Assembly (NCBI GenBank): GCA_019351895.1
Contig: JABBOH010000003.1
Coordinates: 1-64,000 of the forward strand
Source: Pseudomonadota bacterium
GTDB lineage: Bacteria; Pseudomonadota; Alphaproteobacteria; Acetobacterales; Acetobacteraceae
Length of the DNA: 64,000 nucleotides
Direction: 5' to 3'
The position numbers were made by a program, and so were the translations under genes. Positions 27,376 to 37,930 of this stretch are shown one piece after another (position 1 is the stretch's first letter; every line of letters begins with the position of its first letter). Below the pieces are notes generated by a model, which was not told the origin of the DNA, did no database searches, and worked only from the letters and a program-made list of their open reading frames with translations.

Positions 27376-28260
27376 CTAGACCTCCAGGACACGTTCGGGC
27401 GTCATCCGCCCCCGCAGCAGATCGGCGAGGGCGATCACATTGCCCCGCAGCCGCCCACGGCGGTCGACATGGGCTTCCGGCCAAATCGCGCGCACCATGT
27501 TCTTCGACATATTTCGAAAGATCAAGTTGAGGGCGACGGCAATGGGATAACCCGACCGCTTTGCCGCCAGATAAAGCGGGTTGGCGATTTGCGAGTAGCC
27601 GAGCTTCACACCGGGACTGCGTCCCCGCTTGACGCCGAGATGCACGCCGCGGGCACCCTCCAGCAGAACGATGTCGCCGAACGCTGCCAGCCGCCGCGAC
27701 AAGTCCACGTCCTCCTGCCAGCAGTAGAGCTGCAGGCGCTCGTCGAAGCGCAAGCCATGCGCCTGCAATGGTTCGATGCGCACGGCCATGTTGCAGCCGT
27801 AACCGGCAAACATGGGCTTCGCTGCCCCCTGCCCCTCGGCATGTCGCCGGGTCAGGATTCTGCGGCCATCCGTCGGTGACAGGCCAGGGCCGTTGATCCC
27901 GTCCGCCAGAACCTGCCCCGTAGCCACCACGGTGGCGGGATGACGGCTCATATGATCCTCGACGATTGCGATATAGGATCGATCAGGGAAAAAGTCGTCG
28001 TCGAAGAACATGAGGAGATCGGCATCGAGAGCCGCTTCGACGATCGCATTTCGTTGCCGACACAGCCCCGGATCCCGGATCAGGATCTCGACGTCGGGAA
28101 ACTGCTCCGCGACACCCTCCACATCGGATGCGTCTCCACCGCAAACGATCACGTGGTCTGCGAGGCGCGTCTGTTGTCTGAGTTCCGCCAATGTCTCGAG
28201 CAGGATCGAGGCACGCCCACGTGTCGCGATGCCGACGACTATTCTAGAAGCTGCAGTCAC
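27376..28260 (-). CDS. Glycosyltransferase family 2
   Basis: About 294 residues from a GTG at 28260 preceded by GAAGG. The ORF-track ATG at 28332 would overlap the upstream gene by 50 bases. GT-A fold with VVGIATRGRASILLETLAEL at the N-terminus, a DXD-type motif in FFDDDFFPDRS, and a later YCWQEDVDLSRRL motif of the GT2 acceptor site. Adds a sugar to a growing glycan on the cytoplasmic face. It lies 22 bases after the other GT2 gene and is co-transcribed with it. Confidence 0.82.
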   Translation of the reverse strand: MTAASRIVVGIATRGRASILLETLAELRQQTRLADHVIVCGGDASDVEGVAEQFPDVEILIRDPGLCRQRNAIVEAALDADLLMFFDDDFFPDRSYIAIVEDHMSRHPATVVATGQVLADGINGPGLSPTDGRRILTRRHAEGQGAAKPMFAGYGCNMAVRIEPLQAHGLRFDERLQLYCWQEDVDLSRRLAAFGDIVLLEGARGVHLGVKRGRSPGVKLGYSQIANPLYLAAKRSGYPIAVALNLIFRNMSKNMVRAIWPEAHVDRRGRLRGNVIALADLLRGRMTPERVLEV

Positions 28261-28282
28261 AACCCTACCTTCGTTCAGGGGT

Positions 28283-29176
28283 TCAGTTCGGAACGCATGC
28301 TTCTGCCGCCTGCTCACTTGGCGGCGACACATCGAGGCTGCGCGTGGCCGCCAAACCAGAAAGGCGCCCCCGGAACGTCAGCCAGTAGTATCGCGCATTC
28401 AACCGCCGGCGCCGGAGCAGACTGACGATCGCGCCGCCGAGCGGGCGCAGCAGGAAGGTGAGACAGACGCTCAACGGCATGCGGTGCTTGCGCAAAACGA
28501 AACCTACGCCGGCACCGTAGACATAGGCGCGCTCCACCGCCACGGGCGTCAGGCGCTTGTCCGGGTGCGTGACGCGCAACCTTGGATCATACACGGCGAC
28601 GCCACCGGCGCGCATTGCCAGCAGAATGAGATCCTGCGCATCCCCCGAGGCGAAGGGCGTGCCGAGGCCCATGCCTCTGTCGAAGCCGCCGATCTGCTCA
28701 TAGAGGCTGCGGCGGATGAACAGGTTGAACTCGATGGCGCTGGTCCAGACCGTTTTTACCGAAATCGGACCGGGGCGCTCATGCCACCGGCCGGAGCCGA
28801 TGTCGCCCGAGGGTGAAACCGCGATCCCGCTCAGCACGTCGACGCCCGTTCCGCCAGGCGCGCGAAAGCTCTCATCGACCTGCCGAAGCAGGTCAGGGGG
28901 GTAGATACAGTCGTCATCCGGGAAAGCCAGAATCTCGCCAGAAGCGACAGCCGTGCCGACATTGCGGCTATGGTTGATCTGCCGCGGCAGGGAGCGGATG
29001 ACGCGGAGCGGAAATTTGCCCTCGAACCGAGCCACAATGTCGGCCAGACGGTCATCCGTATTCTGCTGCACGACGATCAGTTCGAAGTCCTGGAAGCTTT
29101 GGGCGCAGAGCCCCTCCATGAACTCGGCGACCTCCGTCGTCCTGCCACCCGTTACCATGACCAGTGAGAAGCGCAT
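28283..29176 (-). CDS. Glycosyltransferase family 2
   Basis: 297 residues. Starts MRFSLVMVTGGRTTEVAEFM, has NHSRNVG, the DXD-type motif AFPDDDCIYPP and FASGDAQDLIL. The C-terminal part has a hydrophobic stretch (LSVCLTFLLRPLGGAIVSLL), so it is probably membrane-associated. First gene of a two-glycosyltransferase minus-strand operon within the surface-polysaccharide region. Confidence 0.87.
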   Translation of the reverse strand: MRFSLVMVTGGRTTEVAEFMEGLCAQSFQDFELIVVQQNTDDRLADIVARFEGKFPLRVIRSLPRQINHSRNVGTAVASGEILAFPDDDCIYPPDLLRQVDESFRAPGGTGVDVLSGIAVSPSGDIGSGRWHERPGPISVKTVWTSAIEFNLFIRRSLYEQIGGFDRGMGLGTPFASGDAQDLILLAMRAGGVAVYDPRLRVTHPDKRLTPVAVERAYVYGAGVGFVLRKHRMPLSVCLTFLLRPLGGAIVSLLRRRRLNARYYWLTFRGRLSGLAATRSLDVSPPSEQAAEACVPN

Positions 29177-29497
29177 CTTAGTTACAAGCCGGGGTTACGT
29201 GGCGCTGGCGGAGGGCATGCAGCGAAACTTGGCGCGGCAGCGGCGGGAAAGGCTGGACTTGCTCAATTTCGATCATCCATGGGATGTTACCCCTGGCTCA
29301 GGGTCATAGGGTAGACGCCCAATGTGATCCTTGCCTATCATTGAAATTCCGTCATATCCGTTCAGCACTCTGGTCAGGGTCGCGCTCTCGCTTATCACCC
29401 ATTGGGCTGATTTAGCGCTCTTTCAGCGGGGAGCTGCGCCCGTCGATGCGACCGCACCGATCATGGGATAGGTGGGACTAGCGTGGTTGGACCCAAT
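29177..29497. other. Intergenic region, nothing recognised
   Basis: About 320 bases between the start of the glycosyltransferase operon and the end of the small membrane protein gene. No ORF with coding character, RNA gene or repeat was seen. It should hold the promoter of the glycosyltransferase operon. Confidence 0.5.
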
Positions 29498-29932
29498 TCA
29501 GTTACGCAAGCTGTCGGCTCTGACCCAGCCCTCGATAGTGCCCTCGGGCGTATCCGCGTCTATCTTCAGAACCTGGACCTGCTGGTCGTTCGTGACGAGC
29601 GCCACGACGCTGACAGGTGACCGGGTATCGGCGACGAGGCAGCCCTGGGAATCCGCCTTGGAGTAAAGCGCGAGCAGCCCTTGATTTGGGCAAAGCGCGC
29701 CATTGACGAAGATCGGTTTGGATAGATCGAGCTTTGGACTGTTGGCCGCAATCTCACTCGACAGCCCGAGTTTATCCGTCAACCGGCCTGGTATCACCCC
29801 TGCCTGCCAGGATACGGCAGCAACCGAAAGAACAAGCGCCGCGACGAGGGCAGTGGTTCTGCCCCCTCTGCCGCTATCGGCCGACGTAGCGACGATATGA
29901 TGCCGCCCATCGCATGAAAGATGACTGCTCAT
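29498..29932 (-). CDS. Hypothetical membrane-anchored protein, SH3-like C-terminus
   Basis: 144 residues. One membrane helix near residues 27-45 (TTALVAALVLSVAAVSW), then a periplasmic tail with two cysteines (GALCPNQ, QGCLVAD). It ends with VSVVALVTNDQQVQVLKIDADTPEGTIEGWVRADSL, which reads like a bacterial SH3-type fold (closing GWV motif). No specific function recognised. It stands alone on the minus strand downstream of a 400-base non-coding region. Confidence 0.6.
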   Translation of the reverse strand: MSSHLSCDGRHHIVATSADSGRGGRTTALVAALVLSVAAVSWQAGVIPGRLTDKLGLSSEIAANSPKLDLSKPIFVNGALCPNQGLLALYSKADSQGCLVADTRSPVSVVALVTNDQQVQVLKIDADTPEGTIEGWVRADSLRN

Positions 29933-30333
29933 TGCAATTTGTCATTTCTTTGCGGCGCAGAATGGTTTTGGCTGCTTTCTGCGCTCGATCAGAACTATGA
30001 CCGCGATGGGCATATTCGCGAATACTGAGTTCGACCTACGGCTCTTGTACAATGAGAACCGCCCCAGATGGGGCTTGATTCGCCATCGACAGAAAACGCC
30101 GTGCAGCGCTGGCCGATGAAACACTTATCGGTGGCTTCACCCGAAGCCAGTAAGCGCGGCAAACGGTCACGGCGCTCGGCCATCAAGCGCCAGGCTCTTG
30201 GGCATGGTCGTCAGGCGCGTAGTGACGCTGCGACGGAGACGCGATGGACGAAGCCCGCGTGGGCTGGAGGCCGGGCACATCCCATCCCGTCAGGGCAGCC
30301 GAGGATGCTTCTTGCCGGAGTGTGTTTGGGGAG
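29933..30333. other. Intergenic region next to tRNA-Ser, nothing recognised
   Basis: About 400 bases. Several short ORFs cross it on both strands, some running into the tRNA gene, but none has coding character. No repeat or RNA motif recognised. Confidence 0.5.
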
Positions 30334-30423
30334 TGGCGGAGAGAGTGGGATTCGAACCCACGGTACGCTTTCACGCACACACGCTTTCCAAGCGTGCGCC
30401 TTAAACCACTCGGCCATCTCTCC
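30334..30423 (-). tRNA. tRNA-Ser (anticodon GGA)
   Basis: Reads GGAGAGATGGCCGAGTGG on the minus strand, with anticodon loop TTGGAAA (GGA), a long class II variable arm (GTGTGTGCGTGAAAGCGTACC region), T-arm GGGTTCGAATCCC and acceptor TCTCTCC-G. The 3' CCA is encoded. 90 nt including CCA. Confidence 0.95.
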
Positions 30424-30506
30424 AGCGGGGACGGTTCCTAGCCATAACCGCCCCTTTCCGCAACTGCCGCCACCTCATGGCACCGCGGACGGCGCCGATA
30501 CCCGCC

Positions 30507-32312
30507 TCAGGCGTCGATCTTCAGCGCCGCCAGGAAGGCGCTCTGCGGGATTTCGACCTTGCCGAACTGCCGCATCCGCTTCTTGCCCTCCTTCTGCTTC
30601 TCCAGCAGCTTCCGCTTGCGGCTGATGTCGCCGCCGTAGCACTTGGCGGTCACGTCCTTCGACAGGGCCCCGATCGTCTCGCGCGCGATGATCCGGCCGC
30701 CGATCGCCGCCTGGATCGCGATCTTGAACAGCTGCTTCGGGATCAGATCCTTGAGCTTGGCGCAGATCGCCCGCCCGCGCGCCTCGGCCGCCGAGCGGTG
30801 GGCGATGAAGCTCAAAGCATCCACGGGGTCCTGGTTCACCAGGATCGAGATCCGCACCAGATCACTCTCGGCGTAGCTGTCCATCTGATAGTCGAAGCTC
30901 GCATAGCCCCGCGTCGTCGACTTCAGCCTGTCGTAGAAGTCGAACACCACCTCGTTCAGCGGCAGCTTGTAGACCGCCATCGCCCGCGTCCCGACATAGG
31001 TGAGGTCCTGCTGCTGCCCCCGCCGCTCGTTGCAGAGCGTCAGCACCGAGCCGAGATGGTCGTCCGGCACCATGATGGTGGCCTTGATCCAAGGCTCCTC
31101 GATACGGTCGATCGCCATAGGGTCCGGCATGTCGGCCGGGTTGTGCAACTCGGTCATCTGACCCTTGGTGTCATAGATGCGGTAGACGACCGACGGCGCC
31201 GTCGCGATCAGGTCGAGGTCGAATTCCCGGCTCAACCGCTCCTGGATGATCTCCAGATGGAGGAGGCCCAGGAAGCCGCAGCGGAAGCCGAACCCGAGCG
31301 CCGCCGAGCTTTCGGCCTCGTAGTGGAAGCTCGCATCGTTCAGCCGCAGCTTGCCCAAGGAATCCCGCAGCTTCTCGAAGTCATCGGCGTCGACTGGGAA
31401 CAGCCCGCACCAGACGACGGGGATCGACGGCTTGAACCCTGGCAGCGCTTCGGCCGCGGGCCGCCGGTCATCGGTGATCGTGTCGCCCACGTCGCAATCC
31501 GCCACCGTCTTGATCGCGGCGTTGATGTAGCCGATCTCCCCGGGCCCCAACTCCTCCACCGGCTCCATCTTCGGCCGGAAGAAGCCCACCTGATCGACGG
31601 TATGGACCGCGCCCTTCGCCATCATGCGAATTTTCTGGCCGCGGCGCAGCTTGCCGTCCTTGATCCGCACCAGGATGATGACGCCGAGATAGGGGTCGTA
31701 CCAGCTATCGACCAACAGCGCCTTCAGCGGCGCATTCGGATCGCCCTTCGGCGGTGGCAGCCGCGTCACCAGCGCCTCCAGCACACCTTCGATGTTGAGC
31801 CCGGTCTTGGCGCTGATCATGACCGCATCCGAGGCGTCGATGCCGATGACATCCTCGATCTGCTCGCGCACGCGGTCGGGTTCGGCCGCCGGCAGGTCGA
31901 TCTTGTTGAGGATCGGCACGATCTCGTGGTTCGCCTCGATCGCCTGATAGACGTTGGCCAGCGTCTGCGCTTCCACCCCCTGGCTCGCATCGACGACGAG
32001 GAGCGAGCCCTCGCAGGCGGCGAGGCTGCGGCTCACCTCATAGGCGAAGTCGACATGGCCCGGCGTGTCCATGAGGTTGAGCGCGTAGGTCTCGCCGTCC
32101 TTCGCCGTGTAGCTGAGGCGCACGGTCTGCGCCTTGATGGTGATGCCGCGCTCCTTCTCGAGCTCCATGGTGTCGAGCACCTGCTCGGTCATCTCGCGCG
32201 CGGTGAGGCCGCCGGTCGCCTGGATCAGCCGGTCGGCAAGCGTCGACTTCCCGTGGTCGATATGGGCGATGATCGAGAAGTTGCGGATATGGGAGAGCGG
32301 AGTGTCGGTCAT
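30507..32312 (-). CDS. lepA: Elongation factor 4 (LepA), ribosome back-translocase GTPase
   Basis: 601 residues from ATG 32312 ([24 protein letters not shown]). The ORF-track start at 32411 adds a low-complexity Arg-rich leader. GTPase motifs G1 [10 protein letters not shown]3 DTPGHVDF and G4 NKID, then EF-G-like domains and the LepA-specific C-terminal domain ([24 protein letters not shown]). Binds ribosomes and helps biogenesis or stalled translocation. Conserved single-copy core gene. Confidence 0.97.
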   Translation of the reverse strand: MTDTPLSHIRNFSIIAHIDHGKSTLADRLIQATGGLTAREMTEQVLDTMELEKERGITIKAQTVRLSYTAKDGETYALNLMDTPGHVDFAYEVSRSLAACEGSLLVVDASQGVEAQTLANVYQAIEANHEIVPILNKIDLPAAEPDRVREQIEDVIGIDASDAVMISAKTGLNIEGVLEALVTRLPPPKGDPNAPLKALLVDSWYDPYLGVIILVRIKDGKLRRGQKIRMMAKGAVHTVDQVGFFRPKMEPVEELGPGEIGYINAAIKTVADCDVGDTITDDRRPAAEALPGFKPSIPVVWCGLFPVDADDFEKLRDSLGKLRLNDASFHYEAESSAALGFGFRCGFLGLLHLEIIQERLSREFDLDLIATAPSVVYRIYDTKGQMTELHNPADMPDPMAIDRIEEPWIKATIMVPDDHLGSVLTLCNERRGQQQDLTYVGTRAMAVYKLPLNEVVFDFYDRLKSTTRGYASFDYQMDSYAESDLVRISILVNQDPVDALSFIAHRSAAEARGRAICAKLKDLIPKQLFKIAIQAAIGGRIIARETIGALSKDVTAKCYGGDISRKRKLLEKQKEGKKRMRQFGKVEIPQSAFLAALKIDA

Positions 32313-32343
32313 GCGCGTCACATAAGGGAACGGCTCGAGGATG

Positions 32344-32751
32344 TCAGCCGGATTGCGCCCCCGCCGTCGCGACCCGGCCCTGCCACCAGCAGAGGAGCGG
32401 CGTGACGCCAAGCTCCATGGCGAGGCCGAAGAGCATGGGTTCCGGTGGCAGTCCCTCGACGGCGATGCCGTAGAGGCGCCCGAGGCCGCCAGTCACGACC
32501 AGCGCGGTGAGCAGCCTGAACCGCGCCGTGCGGCGGCGGATGTCCGGGATCGTGCTCCAGAAGCCTAGGCCGATGGCGAGCAGCAGGCCCGAGAGGTAGC
32601 GGATGTGACTGTCGATCGCGAGATTGGCGGCCGGATGACCGCCTGCCATGCCGACACCGGCGATCATGCCCGCAAGCCCGGCGCCCACCGGCACGATTCC
32701 GCCGAGGCCCACGGCGATCCTCAGGGCGAGCGCCTCGCGATCAGATGCCAC
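32344..32751 (-). CDS. DUF4345 domain membrane protein
   Basis: 135 residues from a GTG start, with four predicted membrane segments. [24 protein letters not shown] and [15 protein letters not shown] are characteristic of DUF4345. Function unknown; inner membrane. It lies 31 bases upstream of lepA on the same strand and may be co-transcribed. Confidence 0.75.
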   Translation of the reverse strand: MASDREALALRIAVGLGGIVPVGAGLAGMIAGVGMAGGHPAANLAIDSHIRYLSGLLLAIGLGFWSTIPDIRRRTARFRLLTALVVTGGLGRLYGIAVEGLPPEPMLFGLAMELGVTPLLCWWQGRVATAGAQSG

Positions 32752-32872
32752 GGATCGGCACCGCCATCATCCGGCGCGCGCTTCCGCCTTGTCGTGCCGC
32801 CCGTCTCCTGCCATAGCCCCGGCCCTCTTCCGATAGCCTCATCCCGCACCTCTTTCGTATCGATCGCACGCC

Positions 32873-33799
32873 ATGATGAAACGCCGCAGGCGCGGCCGTC
32901 CCTTGGACGGCTGGCTCATTCTCGACAAGCCGCAGGGCCCGACCAGCACCGACATGGTCAACAAGCTCAAACGGCTGTTCGACGCCGAGAAGGCCGGCCA
33001 CGGCGGAACGCTCGATCCGCTGGCGACCGGTCTGCTGCCGATCGCCTTCGGCGCCGCCACCAAGACCGTGCCCTATGTCATGGACGGCACCAAGCGCTAC
33101 CGCTTCACCCTCCGCTTCGGCGAGGCGCGGGACACGGACGACGCCGACGGGCAGGTGACGGAGACGACCGAGGTTCGGCCGGACAATGCCGCGATCGAGG
33201 CCGCCCTGCCCGCCTTCCGCGGCAGCATCATGCAGGTGCCACCCATCTATTCGGCCATCAAGGTGGCGGGCGAACGTGCCTACGACATGGCGCGCGAAGG
33301 CCGCCCGCCGGTGCTGGAGGCTCGGCCGGCGCAGGTCGACCGCTTCGTGCTGATAGAGCGACCCGACGCCGACACCGCTGTGTTCGAGGTGGAGTCCGGC
33401 AAAGGCGTCTATATGCGCAGCCTCGCGCGGGACGTGGCGCGCGCCTGCGGCAGCCTGGGCCACATCGCCGTTCTGCGCCGGTTGCGGGTCGGCCCCTTCA
33501 CTGAGGAAATGGCGATTTCCCTGGACAAACTGGATCAGGGGGAGGATACGCCCCCAATCTCCCCGGCGCTTCTGCTGCCGGTCGCGACCGCGCTGGCCGA
33601 CATCCCGGCGCTGGCCTTGACCGAAAGTGAAGCCGTCAGCCTCCAGCACGGCCAGGCCCTCAGCCTGGTTGATCTGATGGGGCGGATACCGGAGGGCGCC
33701 AATCCCGCAGGCGGGCTTGCGCGCGCGATGGTGGGGAGCCGCGTGATCGGATTGTGCCGGCTTGAAGATGGCTGGATGAAGCCCGAGCGCCTGTTGTAA
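32873..33799 (+). CDS. truB: tRNA pseudouridine-55 synthase
   Basis: 308 residues (ATG 32873 or 32876). TruB core [18 protein letters not shown] and the catalytic Asp in [12 protein letters not shown], then [10 protein letters not shown] and YMRSLARD. Modifies U55 in the T-arm of tRNAs. It is followed 23 bases later by rpsO, the usual order in the nusA-infB-rbfA-truB-rpsO-pnp region; rbfA and infB are not next to it here. Confidence 0.96.
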   Translation: MMKRRRRGRPLDGWLILDKPQGPTSTDMVNKLKRLFDAEKAGHGGTLDPLATGLLPIAFGAATKTVPYVMDGTKRYRFTLRFGEARDTDDADGQVTETTEVRPDNAAIEAALPAFRGSIMQVPPIYSAIKVAGERAYDMAREGRPPVLEARPAQVDRFVLIERPDADTAVFEVESGKGVYMRSLARDVARACGSLGHIAVLRRLRVGPFTEEMAISLDKLDQGEDTPPISPALLLPVATALADIPALALTESEAVSLQHGQALSLVDLMGRIPEGANPAGGLARAMVGSRVIGLCRLEDGWMKPERLL

Positions 33800-33822
33800 C
33801 CCCGGACCACAGGAACAGAACG

Positions 33823-34092
33823 ATGTCGATGACCGTAGAGCGACGCACGTCGCTGATCTCCGACTACGCGCGCGGAGCGAATGATACCGGCAGCCCGGAA
33901 GTCCAGGTCGCCCTCATCACCGAACGCATCTCCTACCTCACCGAGCACCTCAAGACCCACGCCAAGGACTTCCATAGCCGTCGCGGGTTACTGATGCTGG
34001 TCGGACGCCGCCGTCGCCTGCTTGACTATCTCAAGCGCACGGATAACGAGCGCTACACCACGGTGATCGGCCGCCTCGGCCTGCGCCGCTAG
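33823..34092 (+). CDS. rpsO: 30S ribosomal protein S15
   Basis: 89 residues, the standard S15 length. [23 protein letters not shown] and [19 protein letters not shown] are diagnostic. Binds the central domain of 16S rRNA. Between truB and pnp. Confidence 0.98.
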   Translation: MSMTVERRTSLISDYARGANDTGSPEVQVALITERISYLTEHLKTHAKDFHSRRGLLMLVGRRRRLLDYLKRTDNERYTTVIGRLGLRR

Positions 34093-34419
34093 ACTGTCGC
34101 GCACACCTTCCGTCCCGGTGCCTCATCTGGGGCCGGAAGGTGCCCCGCCACGCAAGCGGCAACGCCATCGCCGCTTCCGGGGCACAACACAAAGAGCCGC
34201 GGAAGCGGCGGTACGTAAGATAAGCCGGCCGGGCAGCACGAAGAGATCCCGGGACATCTCCGGCGTTTCCGGCCACATGGCCTGCGGATGCGGTCTCCAT
34301 TATCTCGGGGCCACGCATTCCGCGCCCCATGCCGCCCGAGACGCCGAAGTCCCGCTTCGGAAGACCCGGTTCGCCCGTCCCTCGCCCGTCGCATCCGTTC
34401 GCAACGAAAGGATGTTTGA
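34093..34419 (+). promoter_or_regulatory. rpsO-pnp intergenic leader with a hairpin
   Basis: 327 bases without a gene. Near its start, CACCTTCCG (34104-34112) pairs perfectly with CGGAAGGTG (34134-34142), with further CCC/GGG pairing inside. There is no U-tract, so it may be a processing or attenuation hairpin rather than a full terminator. In enterobacteria this interval carries the rpsO terminator and an RNase III site that lets PNPase control its own mRNA; a similar role here is inference. Confidence 0.55.
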
Positions 34420-36567
34420 ATGTTCAACTACTTCCGCAAGGAAATCGAATGGGGCGGCCGCCCCCTCATCATGGAGACGGGCAAGATCGCTCGTCAGGCT
34501 GATGGCGCCGTCGTCATCACCTATGGCGAGACGATCGTTCTCTGCACCGCCGTCGGCGTCAAAACCGCCAAGCCGGGCCAGGACTTCTTCCCGCTGACCG
34601 TCAACTACCAGGAAAAGGCGTTCGCCGCCGGCAAAATTCCCGGTGGGTTCTTCAAGCGCGAAGGCCGTCCGAGCGAGAACGAAACGCTCGTCAGCCGGCT
34701 CATCGACCGGCCGATCCGGCCGCTCTTCCCCGAGGGTTTCCGCAACGAGGTCCAGGTCGTCGCGACCGTGCTCGCGCATGATTTCGAGAACGACCCCGAT
34801 ATCGTGGCGATGATCGGCTGCTCGGCGGCATTGACGCTCTCCGGCATTCCCTTCTTCGGCCCGGTCGCGGCCGCCCGCGTCGCGCGCATCGACGGCGAAC
34901 TGATCCTCAATCCCACCATGGCCCAGACGGAGGAGAGCGATCTCGACCTCGTCGTCGCCGGCACCGCCGAAGGCGTGCTCATGGTGGAGAGCGAGGCGCG
35001 CGAACTATCCGAGGACGTTATGCTCGGCGCCGTCACCTTCGGCCATGCTGCGTTCCAGCCGGTGATCGCCGCGATCATCGAACTCGCCGAGCATGCCGCC
35101 AAGGAGCCCTGGGCATTGGCCGAGCCCTCGACGGAGGCGACGACCCTCCGCAGCCGCGTCGATGCTCTCGCCCGCGCCGATATCGCCGCTGCCTACAAGG
35201 AGAGCGGCAAGGCTGCCCGGCAGGAGAAGATCGGCGCCGCCAAGAAGACCGCCGCCGCCGCACTCGTGGCCGAGGGTCTGGACGCCGACGCGGCTAAGGG
35301 CCTGTTCAAGGACCTCGAGGCCGACATCGTCCGCAACGCGATCCTGGACAACGGCATCCGCATCGATGGCCGCGACACCCGGACGGTCCGTCCGATCGTC
35401 GCCGAGGTGGGCGTGCTCCCCCGCGCCCATGGCAGCGCGCTTTTCACCCGCGGCGAAACCCAGGCGCTCTGCGTGGCGACGCTCGGCACCGGCCAGGACG
35501 AGCAGATCATCGACGCGCTGGAGGGCGAATATCGGGAGCATTTCATGCTCCACTACAACTTCCCTCCCTACTCCGTCGGTGAGGCCGGCCGCATGGGTTC
35601 GCCGGGCCGTCGCGAGATCGGCCACGGCAAGCTTGCATGGCGCGCCATCCATCCCTTGCTGCCGGCGAAGGACAAGTTCCCGTACACGCTGCGTGTGGTC
35701 AGCGAGATCACCGAGAGCAACGGCTCCTCCTCCATGGCGACCGTCTGCGGCACCTCGCTGGCGCTGATGGACGCCGGCGTGCCGCTCGCCCGTCCGGTGG
35801 CTGGCATCGCGATGGGCCTGATCAAAGAGGATCGCGGCTTCGCGGTACTCTCGGACATTCTGGGCGACGAGGATCACCTCGGCGACATGGACTTCAAGGT
35901 GGCCGGCACCGAGCAGGGCGTCACCAGCCTGCAGATGGACATCAAGATCACCTCGATCACGCCCGAGATCATGAAGATCGCGCTGGATCAGGCGAAGGAT
36001 GGCCGTCTGCACATCCTGGGCGAGATGGCGAAGGCGATCACAGGGGCTCGCGGCGGGGTTGCCGCCACGGCGCCGCGCATCACGATCATCAATGTGCCGA
36101 AGGACAAGATCCGCGAAGTCATCGGCCAGGGCGGCAAGGTCATCCGTGAGATCGTGGAGATGACGGGCTGCAAGATCGACATCGACGACGACGGCACGAT
36201 CAAGATCGCGTCGACCAGCGACGAGAAGACCCAGGCCGCCATCGATCGCATCCAAGGCATCGTGGCCGAGCCCGAAATCGGCCGGATCTACAACGGCAAG
36301 GTCGTGAAGGTCGCCGACTTCGGCGCCTTTGTGAACTTCCTCGGCGCCAAGGACGGCCTCGTTCATATCAGCGAGCTGTCGTCCAACCGCGTGTCGAAAA
36401 CGGCGGATGCCGTGACCCAGGGCGACGCTGTGAAGGTCAAGGTCATCGGCTTCGACGACCGTGGCAAGGTCAAGCTGTCGATGCGCATGGTCGATCAGGC
36501 GACCGGCGAGGACATCAGCGACAAGGTCGGCACCAAGGGCCGGCGCGAGGATCGCGCGGCGGAATAG
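34420..36567 (+). CDS. pnp: Polyribonucleotide nucleotidyltransferase (PNPase)
   Basis: 715 residues; ATG 34420 with GAAAGGA upstream. Two RNase PH domains (first about 10-140, second about 320-540 with [14 protein letters not shown] and [11 protein letters not shown]), a KH domain ([25 protein letters not shown]) and an S1 domain ([20 protein letters not shown]). Phosphorolytic 3'-5' exoribonuclease of the RNA degradosome. A strong terminator follows. Confidence 0.98.
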   Translation: MFNYFRKEIEWGGRPLIMETGKIARQADGAVVITYGETIVLCTAVGVKTAKPGQDFFPLTVNYQEKAFAAGKIPGGFFKREGRPSENETLVSRLIDRPIRPLFPEGFRNEVQVVATVLAHDFENDPDIVAMIGCSAALTLSGIPFFGPVAAARVARIDGELILNPTMAQTEESDLDLVVAGTAEGVLMVESEARELSEDVMLGAVTFGHAAFQPVIAAIIELAEHAAKEPWALAEPSTEATTLRSRVDALARADIAAAYKESGKAARQEKIGAAKKTAAAALVAEGLDADAAKGLFKDLEADIVRNAILDNGIRIDGRDTRTVRPIVAEVGVLPRAHGSALFTRGETQALCVATLGTGQDEQIIDALEGEYREHFMLHYNFPPYSVGEAGRMGSPGRREIGHGKLAWRAIHPLLPAKDKFPYTLRVVSEITESNGSSSMATVCGTSLALMDAGVPLARPVAGIAMGLIKEDRGFAVLSDILGDEDHLGDMDFKVAGTEQGVTSLQMDIKITSITPEIMKIALDQAKDGRLHILGEMAKAITGARGGVAATAPRITIINVPKDKIREVIGQGGKVIREIVEMTGCKIDIDDDGTIKIASTSDEKTQAAIDRIQGIVAEPEIGRIYNGKVVKVADFGAFVNFLGAKDGLVHISELSSNRVSKTADAVTQGDAVKVKVIGFDDRGKVKLSMRMVDQATGEDISDKVGTKGRREDRAAE

Positions 36568-36859
36568 CCACCGCGCCTCCGCTTGCGCCGTCCACGCCGC
36601 CAGGCTCCGGTGGGTGGCGTGGACGGCGTTTTCTTTCAGGCGGGACCGGCTCAGGCTGGCCCGCCTTTCTTTGTTGAAGGGCCTTTCTTTGTTGAAGCGC
36701 CCCTCTTGCTAGACTGCTTTCGCGGTGGCCCCGACCAGAGCCGCTTTTATTGCCGCCGCCGTCCTCCTTGTTGACGGTCGCCCAAGCCCGCCGCTCGGCC
36801 TTGCTCTCGGGCACGCCCCGGTACTCGAAGCTCTCGGCGCTATGGTCGCGCTTTGGCAT
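36515..36859 (-). CDS. Small KGG-like basic protein (annotated elsewhere as plasmid stabilization protein)
   Basis: 114-residue ORF, ATG 36859 with GAAGGGGGGG upstream. Residues 12-45 ([32 protein letters not shown]) match a short, common proteobacterial family ending in GGGKKSGSGRG, often labelled plasmid stabilization protein without experimental proof. After residue 45 the sequence is unusual: a 6-residue direct repeat ALQQRK encoded by an 18-bp tandem repeat, then a Pro/Arg-rich tail encoded by the antisense of the pnp terminator and the last 53 bases of pnp. The N-terminal part is believable; the tail may be a read-through extension after loss of an earlier stop. Confidence 0.6.
   Translation of the reverse strand: MPKRDHSAESFEYRGVPESKAERRAWATVNKEDGGGNKSGSGRGHRESSLARGALQQRKALQQRKAGQPEPVPPERKRRPRHPPEPGGVDGASGGAVAIPPRDPRAGPWCRPCR
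36587..36636 (+). terminator. Rho-independent terminator of pnp
   Basis: 12-bp stem GCCGTCCACGCC / GGCGTGGACGGC with a 17-base loop, followed by GTTTTCTTT, 20 bases after the pnp stop codon. Confidence 0.92.
36663..36697. repeat. 18-bp tandem repeat (two copies)
   Basis: GCCTTTCTTTGTTGAAG occurs twice with an 18-bp period. On the minus strand it encodes the ALQQRK repeat of the small basic protein; on the plus strand it lies just past the pnp terminator. Confidence 0.85.
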
Positions 36860-36964
36860 GGCTGCCCCCCCTTCTTCGGGCCGTAAGGCGTGCTGCCCCG
36901 CGCTTCAAGACCCTCCGGTATTGTACTCACCTTCCGGTGAGATCCGGCTATGATATGAGGAGGC

Positions 36965-37930
36965 ATGTCGGGTACAGGCTCAGCTTCCTCTCCACCCCCG
37001 AAAGCTATTGGGGACGCCCTGGCGCGCGCGGCCCTCACAGCAGGAATGATGCTCATGCGTCGGCTGGGGCCGGTGCGCTCATCCAACCTCGCGGGCTTCG
37101 TCAGCCGGATCGTCGGCATGCGCTTGCCGGTCTGCCGGGTAGCCGACGAGAACCTTCGCGCGGCGATGCCGGGCATGACGGCCGCGGAGCGCAAACGCGT
37201 CATCGGCGGCGTGTGGGAGACCATCGGACGCAACGTGGGGGAACTTCCGCATCTCGCCGTTCTGCACGAAACGGCCGAGGGCCCTGGCTGGGAAATGGTA
37301 GGCCGCGAGAACATCCCCAGCGGGCAGGCGATCTTCTTCTCGGCGCATTTCGGGAACTGGGAGATGGTCCTGCCAATCGCCTCTCAACTTGGGATGGCGG
37401 TCTCCGGCTTCTATCGCAGACCGTCCAATCCAGTCGTCGACGAGGTCATCCGCAGCCAGCGAATGGCGGCTCTCGGCGCGGGCGTCGCGATGTTTCCTAA
37501 AGGCGCCAAGGGCGCGCGCCAGGCTTTGGCGCATCTGGCGGCGGGTGGTTCGCTCGGGCTGCTCGTGGACCAGAAGATGAACGACGGTATCGCCGCGCCA
37601 TTCTTCGGCCGTCCGGCCATGACAGCCCCAGCGGCCGCGCAGTTCGCCCTGCGTTTTGATCTTCCTCTGGTGCCGATCCGGGTGCAACGGCTGGGGCCGG
37701 CCCGCGTGCGGATGATTTGCGAGCCGGCGCTCGCGGTGCCGCGCACGGGGGACCGGCAGGCGGATATCCTGGCGCTCACAACGGCGATGAACGCGACGGT
37801 CGAGCGATGGGTGCGCGGCGAGCCGGGCGCGTGGCTCTGGCTCCATAAGCGCTGGCCGAAGCCGGCCGAGGCACCCGATGCCGCAGCCGCATCGGTCTCA
37901 TCGAGGCTGCTCCCGGAACATTCCGACTGA
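36965..37930 (+). CDS. Lipid A biosynthesis acyltransferase-like (LpxL/HtrB family)
   Basis: 321 residues, ATG preceded by ATGAGGAGG. Lysophospholipid-acyltransferase fold with the catalytic FFSAHFGNWEM (HX4-type motif HFGNWE), FYRRPSNP, LLVDQKMNDG and WLWLHKRWPK near the end. Transfers a secondary acyl chain to lipid A at the inner membrane. It lies between the pnp region and gyrA. Whether it is LpxL, LpxM or the very-long-chain LpxXL type cannot be told. Confidence 0.87.
   Translation: MSGTGSASSPPPKAIGDALARAALTAGMMLMRRLGPVRSSNLAGFVSRIVGMRLPVCRVADENLRAAMPGMTAAERKRVIGGVWETIGRNVGELPHLAVLHETAEGPGWEMVGRENIPSGQAIFFSAHFGNWEMVLPIASQLGMAVSGFYRRPSNPVVDEVIRSQRMAALGAGVAMFPKGAKGARQALAHLAAGGSLGLLVDQKMNDGIAAPFFGRPAMTAPAAAQFALRFDLPLVPIRVQRLGPARVRMICEPALAVPRTGDRQADILALTTAMNATVERWVRGEPGAWLWLHKRWPKPAEAPDAAAASVSSRLLPEHSD

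Noticed and set aside
30427-30455. Hairpin GGGGACGGTT / AACCGCCCC between lepA and tRNA-Ser
   Set aside because: The stem has a bulge and no U-tract follows in the lepA direction; too weak to call a terminator.
30477-32405. 642-aa plus-strand ORF
   Set aside because: Complete antisense shadow of lepA; composition is low-complexity and no motif is seen.
36583-36774. 63-aa plus-strand ORF with FFVE repeats
   Set aside because: It begins in the pnp terminator and the repeat is explained by the 18-bp tandem repeat; the minus-strand frame has the conserved family motif instead.
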